From positions 62,001 to 126,000 of the forward strand of contig JAHBXF010000001.1 in the NCBI GenBank assembly GCA_019636615.1: a stretch of 64,000 nucleotides of DNA. The letters are read 5' to 3'. Shown piece by piece: positions 37,870 through 45,492 of this stretch. The notes under the pieces are model-generated. The model was not told where the DNA came from. It saw only the letters and a list, made by a program, of their open reading frames with translations, and made no database searches. How positions within the stretch are numbered: position 1 is the stretch's first letter; every line of letters begins with the position of its first letter. The DNA is from Phycisphaeraceae bacterium (GTDB lineage: Bacteria; Planctomycetota; Phycisphaerae; Phycisphaerales; UBA1924). A program made the position numbers and the translations under genes.

Positions 37870-39117
37870 TTATAGACCACAGATATCCAATAGCGGGTCC
37901 CAGAATCGTTGCGTTCTCTCGTAAAAGCCGATGTACGGAACCTCGTGATCCTCGTACTTGCCGTCAACGCAAGCGGCTGCACAATTCGACGTTTCGTAGA
38001 TATCGAGACCTGCAAAGACCCAGCCCGCACCAGGGACGAATTTGCCCCCGATCTTTCGCGCAGCCTTTCCGGCCACATCTTTTGTGACCTTTTTCACAAT
38101 GTTCTTCATGTATAGTTTATAGATCGCGTCTGCGTCAAGTTTTTCGGCAGCACCTTTAATGCCTTTTCGCGCAAGCGATCCGACAAAACCGCGCCCTTGT
38201 ATAATCTTGACGAACTGGATCATGCTCACCCACTTGCCCAGACCCGACCTACCAATCTGATCCCACTGTCGCAATAGTATTTCTTTAATAATGGTATTCG
38301 GCGTCTCGTTAATCAGATCTTTCATCATGTTATCAATATCGTTCTCTGTCATTCCAATCATGCATTGCAACATGCACCCCGAAACATCCGCGATTGCATC
38401 CAGCAGCGAGTTGTCAGACGAGTCTCCCAGGGTAGATGCGTCGGAGTTCCCATAGAACTCACGATCGATTCCCTCGCTTTGACCGGAGTAGTAGTTTGAA
38501 CCGCTCCTCAACCCCAAAGGATCAGTGAGGCGTATCGATTGAGCGCGTACGTATAAATATAGACTTAGTCCATCCACATACCCCAGCGGATCCCGCCTCG
38601 TCCAACGCCCGATCTCTGCCCAGTACACCCGGTGCCGCACGTGGCTCATGGCGATCACATGGTCCCACTCGTACCCGGCGTAGCCCTTGCGGTTGCCCAT
38701 CTCCGCCGATGACACACGGCCCTCGCCGCTCTGACCCGTGTTGGCATCGTCACTGTCCATGAAGAGTGCGATGTCTGCGCTCGACCCGATGTCGCCGTCG
38801 AAGTCCAGGTCGGGTTCCCCATCCGGCGTCGCGGCGAAGTCCCCCGTCGTCGTGCCCATGCCGAACGCGGTCAGGTCGTCGAGGTTGACAACTCCATCGC
38901 GGTTCATGTCTGCCACAGGATAGACCGTCGGTTCGCCGTAGGCCGAGTACCGCACGAACTCCCAGGGGGCGCCATCGCTGCGGGTCACCGCCACCACATC
39001 AGCCCGCCAGTTCTGGCAGTAGAAGCGACGCTCCTCCAAGGCCCCGTCCGAGGCGCTGGTCCACGGTTCGTCGGCGTAGCGGTCGCGGAGGATCACGCTG
39101 TCAATGTAACTGCTGCC
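37870..39117 (-). pseudogene. Orphan RHS C-terminal cassette B without its own start
   Basis: The RHS-core stub begins abruptly at [18 protein letters not shown], with sequence upstream unlike cassettes A and C. The open frame continues back to 39429, but only through repeat DNA. The dockerin-like motif and RHS core end (YWAEIGRWTRRDPLGYVDG) are intact. The unique tip of about 210 residues is helical and includes a Lys-rich segment (YMKNIVKKVTKDVAGKAARK) and a hydrophobic Gly/Ala stretch (GAGWVFAGLDIY). With no start codon or promoter visible, this is best read as a silent donor cassette. Tip function not recognised. Confidence 0.65.
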
Positions 39118-39281
39118 GGTGAATACCGCCGCCGAGAGGGTGGGCTGGCTCAGCGTCGTCCCTCTCGATGTGCCCCGCACTGTGGCACACGTGGGACGCC
39201 ACCAAGACGGGCGGGAGAAGGAGGCAGCGGTGTCCATTCGCGTGTGCGACACGGCGTGCGCCGTGCTGCGGCGTTCGGAAG

Positions 39282-39407
39282 CCGCGCGGTGTTGGTGCGT
39301 GAGCGAGGGAGAGGTATGGGATGGGTGCCGCGCATGCAGGGGAGGCGTGCCGCCTCCCCCGCACCCCCACCGCCTCACCGGCTGGGAGAGGGCGGGACAG
39401 GGATGGA
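39282..39407. repeat. GC-rich island repeat, copy 3 (short)
   Basis: The same GCGCGGTGTTGGTGCGTGAG start and GGGGAGGCG-TGC-CGCCTCCCC hairpin as copies 1 and 2, but it ends sooner and is not attached to a purT fragment. The CACCTGCCGATGTGCCGCGC block that follows near 39427 is also at about 33693. Confidence 0.8.
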
Positions 39408-39495
39408 CACCTGGCATGATCGGCAACACCTGCCGATGTGCCGCGCCTTCGACCCCGCATCAGCGGCAGATAGTTAATTTCGCCCACGACTCGCG

Positions 39496-39996
39496 TTAAG
39501 GATCGTAAGTGCCCCGTAAAACGGATGAGGCCAGGTAACGAGCGAGCGAGGAGCGGGAACGTCGAAGTTGCCGCGCAAGTCGACGCGATCGGGCGTGTTT
39601 GCCTTGCTGAGCCCATATACTCGCCAAGAACGCCTTCGCATATGAGCCACTGCCCAACTGAATTGCTCGTAGCGTGGCTTTGGCTGCTTCATCGAATCGG
39701 TTTGCGAAGTCAAGGGCTCCGGCAAGGCCTAGCCATGCATCGGCACACTTTGGGTCGAGGAGTACAGCGCGGCGGAACGTCCGCTCGACCAGACCGATGC
39801 TCACGGGCCGCTTTCCCTTGGGGGTTGAAACGTACACGTAGATTCTGAAGTTGGCAACTCCGAGCGTGACGGCGGCGCAGCCGCGGTGCTCACGCAGTAT
39901 TTCGGTGGCCTTGGCGCACGCGCGCGAATCGAGCCGCCCTCTTCGCATCTTAAATAAACCGCGGAGCACGCGTGATGTGTCGTCTGCGTTCAGCAT
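39496..39996 (-). CDS. TPR-like protein of RHS cassette C (paralog of 34386-34886)
   Basis: A 166-residue paralog of the cassette A TPR protein, starting MLNADDTSRVLRGLFK and sharing nearly all of LRRAVLLDP-type helices and the basic RRLARQLRRSRSSLAR end. Differences concentrate in the middle of the TPR part (LDFANRFDEAAKATLRAIQL here). It follows the ankyrin gene by 129 bases. Equal length in two cassettes with different tips argues for a conserved accessory function rather than tip-specific immunity. Confidence 0.65.
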   Translation of the reverse strand: MLNADDTSRVLRGLFKMRRGRLDSRACAKATEILREHRGCAAVTLGVANFRIYVYVSTPKGKRPVSIGLVERTFRRAVLLDPKCADAWLGLAGALDFANRFDEAAKATLRAIQLGSGSYAKAFLASIWAQQGKHARSRRLARQLRRSRSSLARYLASSVLRGTYDP

Positions 39997-40125
39997 GGGT
40001 CCTGCAGCTTTTCCAGCACGCGCTGATGAAATACCGAGAACCCGAACGCCGCCTCTTTGCCGAGCAGCGGCGTTGTTCATGTATTCAGCCGAGCCGCGAT
40101 CTCCTTCACTATGACGTCCAGAGGA

Positions 40126-40524
40126 TCACTGATTGTGGTGGTCAAGGATCCATATGATGTCGCTCATACCCGCGCTCGCGGCATAGTCATGAGCGGTCTT
40201 CCCGTACTGATCTTGCAAACTTATATCGGCCCCATGTTCTAGCAACCATTTTACAACGGCAGCTTGTCCCGCCTCGGCTGCAAACATGAGCGGTGTCGTG
40301 CCCTCACGAGTCTGGCCCCATGAATGCTTGGTCCTCTGGTTGATATCTTGCCCGCTCGCTATCAGTCGTTCCAGTGTGGCCACTTCTCCCCCGATTGCCG
40401 CCTTGTGAACCGGCCCGAGGCGAAATGCGATCATAATATATACATAAGCAAGAACTCCGATCCCGCACATCGCCGTGATCGCCCCAATTATGCACAACGC
40501 GACAATCTTTCCGGGTGTCCGCAT
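40126..40524 (-). CDS. Membrane-anchored ankyrin protein, candidate immunity protein of cassette C
   Basis: A 132-residue protein with an N-terminal transmembrane helix (about residues 8-30) and at least two ankyrin repeats (HKAAIGGEVATLERLIASG and PLMFAAEAGQAAVVKWLLEH). Its ATG is three bases after the stop of the reconstructed cassette C tip, so it is the natural immunity candidate. Ankyrin repeats occur in known polymorphic-toxin immunity proteins. It stays intact although the toxin is broken by an IS. Confidence 0.7.
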   Translation of the reverse strand: MRTPGKIVALCIIGAITAMCGIGVLAYVYIMIAFRLGPVHKAAIGGEVATLERLIASGQDINQRTKHSWGQTREGTTPLMFAAEAGQAAVVKWLLEHGADISLQDQYGKTAHDYAASAGMSDIIWILDHHNQ

Positions 40525-40527
40525 GGC

Positions 40528-40711
40528 TTATCGCTGTCGTCCGGGTAGTTTTGTCAGACAACAACCTGATAACGCGTCTTGCACACCTCGACGACAGTCA
40601 TTGGTAATCACCTCCCACTTCTTTGATGGAACAAACTCCCGAAGGCACTGGAGAATCTGAGCACACTGAGCATTTGCGCACTTTGTTCCCTTAAATGCGC
40701 CATGATCAATA
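40528..40711 (-). pseudogene. 3' remnant of cassette C tip, cut off by the IS
   Basis: Joined to 41553 onwards with one copy of TA, the frame continues ENT-IDHGAFKGTKCANAQ through CLREFVPSKKWEVITNDC to a TAA three bases before the ankyrin gene. The NDC near the end is the candidate catalytic Cys of a permuted papain-like domain. About 57 codons are separated from the rest of the gene. Confidence 0.75.
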
Positions 40712-41552
40712 GAGCCTATCCGTAAACCTGTTTCAGTAAGATGATGGTGCATCCGAGATGCAGAAAGCCCTGGAACAACACGGAGGTCTTTTCGTAGCGG
40801 ATGCACAAGCGCCGGAAGTTCTGGAGCCACGAGATTGTCCGCTCCACCGTGAAGCGGCGTTGGTAACGACGCAGCGGCCGACCGTCCTGGGTGACGTTCT
40901 CCGGACGCCGACTCTTGCGGTGTGGCGCGATCAGTTCGATCCCTTCCCCGGCCAGTTCTTCATCCAGGGCATCGCTGTCGTACGCCTTGTCGCCGATGAT
41001 GCGTGCGGGTGATTCGACGGTGAGCATGAACTCGAAGAGCCCCTGCACCAGCGTGCTCTCGTGCGGGGAGGCGCTGGCGGTGCTGACGGCCACCGGCAGA
41101 CCTCTTGCATCGACAAGAACCATGATTTTCACGCCTTTCCCGGCCTTTGTGACGCCGATGCCGTCGCCCCCGCCGCGGGCTTTGCTGAAGGTTGCGTCGA
41201 TGAAGCACTCGTAGAGACGGAAGCCGTCGCGCTCTTCGATGAACCTGCCCGCGTCGCGCATGATGGCTTCAAAGACACCCGCGCGGGTCCAGAGCATGAA
41301 GTACTTGTGCACCGAACTCTTGCTGCCGAACTCGTGTGGGAGATCCTTCCACTTGGCGCCGTTGTCGAGCACCCAGAAGATGCCGCGCAGAGCCTGCCTC
41401 TTGTCCATCGCCGGCCGCCCGCCCTTGGGAGAGACAGGTGCATCGGGCACCCGCGCGGCCAGCCAGTCAAGTTCCTCATCGGTCAATCGCATCGCCATGC
41501 AGGGCTATACGCAGCAGAACGCAACACGGTTGCGCGGTTTACGGATAGGCTC
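40712..41552. mobile_element. IS5-family insertion sequence, 841 bp
   Basis: The ends are perfect inverted repeats: AGAGCCTATCCGTAAACC on the left, counting one flanking base, with its reverse complement on the right. TA flanks both sides (40710-40711 and 41553-41554), a 2-bp target duplication as in the IS427 branch of IS5. It carries one transposase gene. The element appears complete and therefore recent, and sits inside the cassette C toxin tip. Confidence 0.93.
40716..41498 (-). CDS. IS5-family DDE transposase
   Basis: A 260-residue single-frame transposase with the N-terminal DUF4096-like segment (LTDEELDWLAARVP, RQALRGIFWVLDNGAKWKDLP) and the DDE core: Asp in FIDATFSKA, Asp in RIIGDKAYDSDAL, and Glu in RRFTVERTISWLQNFRRL. 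No frameshift is needed, unlike IS427 relatives that use a -1 shift. Probably active. Confidence 0.95.
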   Translation of the reverse strand: MAMRLTDEELDWLAARVPDAPVSPKGGRPAMDKRQALRGIFWVLDNGAKWKDLPHEFGSKSSVHKYFMLWTRAGVFEAIMRDAGRFIEERDGFRLYECFIDATFSKARGGGDGIGVTKAGKGVKIMVLVDARGLPVAVSTASASPHESTLVQGLFEFMLTVESPARIIGDKAYDSDALDEELAGEGIELIAPHRKSRRPENVTQDGRPLRRYQRRFTVERTISWLQNFRRLCIRYEKTSVLFQGFLHLGCTIILLKQVYG

Positions 41553-42636
41553 TAGTATTCTCGCCACCAAAATGGCTGGTGCGGGTCGTGTCCCAAACAA
41601 CGGTTCCGTCGCCATGGTCCGACCCAGTATGCGGATCGTTCTCGGAGATGATCTTGGTTTCATTGACGCTCTCAGAAGCACATCGTTCGTCGGCTGGGGT
41701 CGCAGGGTCGCCTCCTTTGTACCAACCCTGTGGCCAGTAGCCGATGCCACGTACCCAGCTAGAACCTCCAGGCCTAAACTCTCGGAACTCAAGCCACTCG
41801 TGACCGGCATTCGCAAAGAGTTGGTATGGGTCCTCCTCGCCCCAGGTTGGTACTGTAGCAATATTCCGCTTGACGATTACGCCACACCCCTTATTGGGGT
41901 TCATAGAGTCCGATACTTTTGGCAGGCGCGGCTCAGAAAACAGACCGCGAGAGTCCACGAAGTACATGATTCTTGATTTAACGTACTGATAGGTACTATA
42001 ACCATCTATATACCCCTTTGGATCCCTCCTCGTCCACCTGCCGATCTCCGGCCAGTAGACCCTGTGGCGGACGTGGCTCATCCCGATCACCGGGTCCCAC
42101 TCGTACCCCGCGTAGCCCTTGCGGCTGCCCGTCTCCGCCGATGACACCCGGCCCTCGCCGCTCTGACCCGTGTTGGCATCGTAACTGTCCATGAAGAGTG
42201 CGATGTCTGCGCTCGACCCGATGTCGCCGTCGAAGTCCAGGTCGGGTTCCCAATCCGGCGTCGCGGCGAAGTCCCCCGTCGTCGTGCCCATGCCGAACGC
42301 CGTCAGGTCGTCGAGGTTGACAACTCCATCGCGGTTCACGTCTGCCACAGGATAGACCGTCGGTTCGCCGTAGGCCGAGTACCGCACGAACTCCCAGGGG
42401 GCACCATCGCTGCGGGTCACCGCCACCACATCAGCCCGCCAGTTCTGGCAGTAGAAGCGACGCTCCTCCAAGGCCCCGTCTGAGGCGCTGGTCCACGGTT
42501 CGTCGGCGTCGCGGTCGCGGAAGATCACGCTGTCAATGTAGCTGCTGCCGCCCCGCCCGCCCAAACCCGCGGCGTGATACACGAAGGATTCCTTGGGCGA
42601 GGCGTCTTGGTTGCGGAAGGTGGCGACCATCGCCAC
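41539..42636 (-). pseudogene. Orphan RHS C-terminal cassette C, tip truncated by the IS
   Basis: A 365-residue frame with the same RHS-core stub and dockerin-like motif as cassette A and near-identical DNA, including the GTG after TAA at its start. The tip begins after YFVDSRGLFSEPRL and contains AGHEWLEF and IGYWPQGW, a pattern like the GH(A/T)(F/W)...YG(F/Y)YP region of permuted papain-like domains. The frame now ends ENT-RAYP-stop, where RAYP and the stop are encoded by the IS inverted repeat. The missing end is at 40528-40711. Confidence 0.75.
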
Positions 42637-42791
42637 AGTTTAGCACAATACCTTGGCCGCGAGATCTGGATGCCTCATTACGACCCGATCGTCGGCGAAG
42701 TCCAGATCGGCTTCCCCCCGCCCCAGGAACCGGCGGAAGGTGGCACGGCAAAGCGACGGGCATGATCGGTGCCGCGAGCCCGCACCCCGGG

Positions 42792-42797
42792 TACGCT
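42792..42797 (+). promoter_or_regulatory. Putative -10 hexamer of leaderless purT
   Basis: TACGCT ends six bases before the ATG of purT. It is preserved in both truncated upstream copies (33934 and 37111). Confidence 0.45.
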
Positions 42798-42803
42798 GGT
42801 TCC

Positions 42804-44099
42804 ATGAAAATGCCAACGCTGATGCTGCTGGGCTCTGGGGAACTGGGGAAAGAAGTGGCCATCGCGGCCCAGCGGCTGGGCTGCCGCGTGGTGGCTGTTG
42901 ATTCGTATGCGGGCGCACCGGCGATGCAGGTGGCGCATGCCAGCGAGGTGATCAACATGCTCGACGGCGATGCGCTCGCCAGCGTTGTGCGCCGGCACCT
43001 GAAGCCGGGCGAGGGGTTCATCGTGCCCGAGATCGAGGCCATTCGCACCGAGCGGCTGTTGACGCTTGAGGAGCAGGGTTTCAACGTGGTGCCGTCGGCC
43101 CGGGCCGCCAACCTGACGATGAACCGCGATGCGATACGGGATGTGGCCGCGCGAACGCTGAAACTGCCGACGGCGCGATTCGCCTATGCACAGAGCCCGC
43201 AGGAACTTGAAGCGGCCATCATGGGGCTGGGTGGGATGAAGGCCAGCGGGGAAGGCTGGGCAAAGGGCCGGGCGACGGGTCGGGCAAACAACTTGGGCAA
43301 AGGCGCGGGCATCGGCCTGCCGTGTGTTGTCAAGCCCGTGATGTCGTCGAGCGGCAAGGGGCAGTCGGTGGTGCGGCGGGCAAGCGAGATCGCCGGCGCG
43401 TGGGAATACGCCTGCGCGGGGATGAGGGGGGACACGCGGCGCGTGATCGTGGAAGAGTTCATCGACTTTGAGTATGAGATCACGCTGCTTACGGTGAAGC
43501 AGCGGCCGGTGGTAGGAGGCAGGAAACTGCCCGCGAAGGAGCGGACGTTCTTCGTTCGGCCCATCGGGCACAGGCAGGAGCGCGGCGACTATCAGGAATC
43601 GTGGATGCCCTGCGCCATGAAGCCCTCGCTGGTCAAGGAAGCCCAGCGGCAGGCCAGAGCGATCACCGACGAGATCGCGGGAAAGGAGGGCGCGGGGCTC
43701 TTTGGTGTTGAGTTTTTCGTGGCGAAGAACCGCGTGATTTTTTCGGAGTTATCGCCGCGCCCGCACGACACGGGCATGGTCACGATGATCGGGCAGGACC
43801 TCTCGGAGTTTGACCTGCATGTTCGGGCGATCCTTGGGCTGCCGATCCGTGAAGTTCGCTATGAGAAGGCGAGCGCCAGCGCGGTGACTCTGGCGGATGC
43901 GGCGTCCGCGGCCCCGCCCGAGTACGAAGGTGTCGAGAAGGCCCTGGCGATGAAGGGCGTGAACATCCGCATTTTCGGCAAGCCTACTACCCGTGTGTTT
44001 CGCCGGATGGGAGTGGCCTTGGCGGTGGCCCCTACGGTGAAAAAAGCGAGAAAACTGGCGTCACAGGCGGCTTCGTGCGTGAGGGTTGTGGTTTCGTGA
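42804..44099 (+). CDS. purT: Formate-dependent phosphoribosylglycinamide formyltransferase
   Basis: ATP-grasp enzyme of 431 residues that formylates GAR with formate in purine synthesis. Marks are [19 protein letters not shown] at the N-terminus, [17 protein letters not shown] in the ATP-grasp, LFGVEFFV and [15 protein letters not shown], all close to E. coli PurT. An Ala/Gly/Lys-rich insert (about residues 140-165) precedes the ATP-grasp. Its 5' end has served twice as a duplication junction on the left. No Shine-Dalgarno site; a likely leaderless start. Confidence 0.96.
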   Translation: MKMPTLMLLGSGELGKEVAIAAQRLGCRVVAVDSYAGAPAMQVAHASEVINMLDGDALASVVRRHLKPGEGFIVPEIEAIRTERLLTLEEQGFNVVPSARAANLTMNRDAIRDVAARTLKLPTARFAYAQSPQELEAAIMGLGGMKASGEGWAKGRATGRANNLGKGAGIGLPCVVKPVMSSSGKGQSVVRRASEIAGAWEYACAGMRGDTRRVIVEEFIDFEYEITLLTVKQRPVVGGRKLPAKERTFFVRPIGHRQERGDYQESWMPCAMKPSLVKEAQRQARAITDEIAGKEGAGLFGVEFFVAKNRVIFSELSPRPHDTGMVTMIGQDLSEFDLHVRAILGLPIREVRYEKASASAVTLADAASAAPPEYEGVEKALAMKGVNIRIFGKPTTRVFRRMGVALAVAPTVKKARKLASQAASCVRVVVS

Positions 44100-44346
44100 T
44101 GTGCTTGCCGTGATTTTCGGCACCTGCCTGCAATACCATGAGAGTCTGGGAACATGATTCCCAGTGACGGAGGCGTGCCCGGGAGGCATGCCGGGCGGCG
44201 TCTCACGGGTGGGATGCCGGCATGATGCCCTGAGCCAGCGTGGCCCAGCGGCGGCCAAGCCCAAGACGTGGAGCGACCCCCAACGGGGCAGGCCCACGCC
44301 CGAGCACCACCATCGGTAACACACGGTTCTGAAAGGAAGGCTTTCG

Positions 44347-45429
44347 ATGTGCCAAGCGCACGCAGCGGCTCTGTCTTCGTACTCAAGCGAGGGCTTTGCG
44401 AACACTTTCCTCGGCTGGCTCAACGGCGGCGCGATGATGCTGATGACCTCGATCGGCCACCGCACCGGCCTGTTTGATGCGCTCGACGGCATGGAGCCGG
44501 CGACGGCGGCGACGATCGCACAGCGCGCGGGGCTCAGTGAGCGGTATGTGCGCGAGTGGCTTGGCGCGATGGTGACCGGGGGCGTGGTTCATTACAACCC
44601 CGAGCGGGGCGTGTACCACCTGCCGCCCGAGCACGCCGCGCTGCTGACGCGCAGAGCGACGCCGAACAATCTCGCGGTGACTTCGCAGTGGCTGAGCGTG
44701 CTGGGGGGCGTTGAGGATGAGGTGGTGCGCGCGTTTGCGCACGGCAAGGGCGTGCCGTACTCGGCGTATGGGCGGTTTCACGAGGTGATGGCGGAGGAGA
44801 GTTCACAGACGGTGACGGCGGGGCTTGAAGCGCACATCCTGCCTTTGGTGCCGGGGCTGGTTGAGAAACTCGAACGCGGGATCGACGTGGTTGACATCGC
44901 CTGCGGGATGGGGCTGGCGATTCTGCACCTGGCTCAGCGTTTTCCGCGCAGCCGATTTACCGGGGTTGATGTTTCGGACGAAGCGATCTCCGCGGGCGTG
45001 CGGCGGATTGAGTCGCTCGCGCTGACCAACGTGAGGCTGGTGAAGGCGGACCTGGCCACGTACGCACCCGAGGCGGCCTACGACCTGGTGCTGGCGTTCG
45101 ACGCGATCCACGATCAGGCTCGCCCCGACGCGGTGCTGGGCAATGTGCGCCGGATGCTGCGCACGGGCGGGCTCTATCTGATGCAGGACATCAAGGCCCG
45201 CACCCCGCTGGAAGAGAACATGAACGCGCCGCTCGCGCCTTTCACCTACACCATCTCGTGCATGCACTGCATGAGCGTGTCGCTGGCCAACGGCGGGCCG
45301 GGCCTGGGCGCGGCGTGGGGGCGTGAACTCGCCCTGAAGATGCTGGGGGATGCGGGCTTCAACGACGTGCGCGTCGAGGAACTGCCCCACGACATGATGA
45401 ACTACTACTACATCGCGCCGCGCGGGTGA
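44347..45429 (+). CDS. Class I SAM-dependent methyltransferase with winged-helix N-terminus
   Basis: A 360-residue protein. The N-terminal third is a winged helix (GLSERYVREWLGAMVTGGVV) as in many O-methyltransferase-like families. The Rossmann SAM site is VVDIACGMGLAILHLAQRFP, with an acidic strand end at TGVDVS. Close family members are often annotated as class I SAM methyltransferases of unknown substrate. AGGAAGG precedes the ATG at 44347. It has its own upstream region of about 250 bases with short GC hairpins. Confidence 0.8.
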   Translation: MCQAHAAALSSYSSEGFANTFLGWLNGGAMMLMTSIGHRTGLFDALDGMEPATAATIAQRAGLSERYVREWLGAMVTGGVVHYNPERGVYHLPPEHAALLTRRATPNNLAVTSQWLSVLGGVEDEVVRAFAHGKGVPYSAYGRFHEVMAEESSQTVTAGLEAHILPLVPGLVEKLERGIDVVDIACGMGLAILHLAQRFPRSRFTGVDVSDEAISAGVRRIESLALTNVRLVKADLATYAPEAAYDLVLAFDAIHDQARPDAVLGNVRRMLRTGGLYLMQDIKARTPLEENMNAPLAPFTYTISCMHCMSVSLANGGPGLGAAWGRELALKMLGDAGFNDVRVEELPHDMMNYYYIAPRG

Positions 45430-45492
45430 TGGCGTGCGTGGGCGCGGCTCTGGCCGATCGCGGGGGGCGGGTGGAGACGCCCGTGCCCCGCT

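Noticed and set aside
33440..42803. Integrase-type genomic island inserted in tRNA-Gly
   Set aside because: No integrase gene and no repeat of the tRNA 3' end on the far side; homologous duplication next to purT explains the layout better. The Xer gene at 47044 looks housekeeping.
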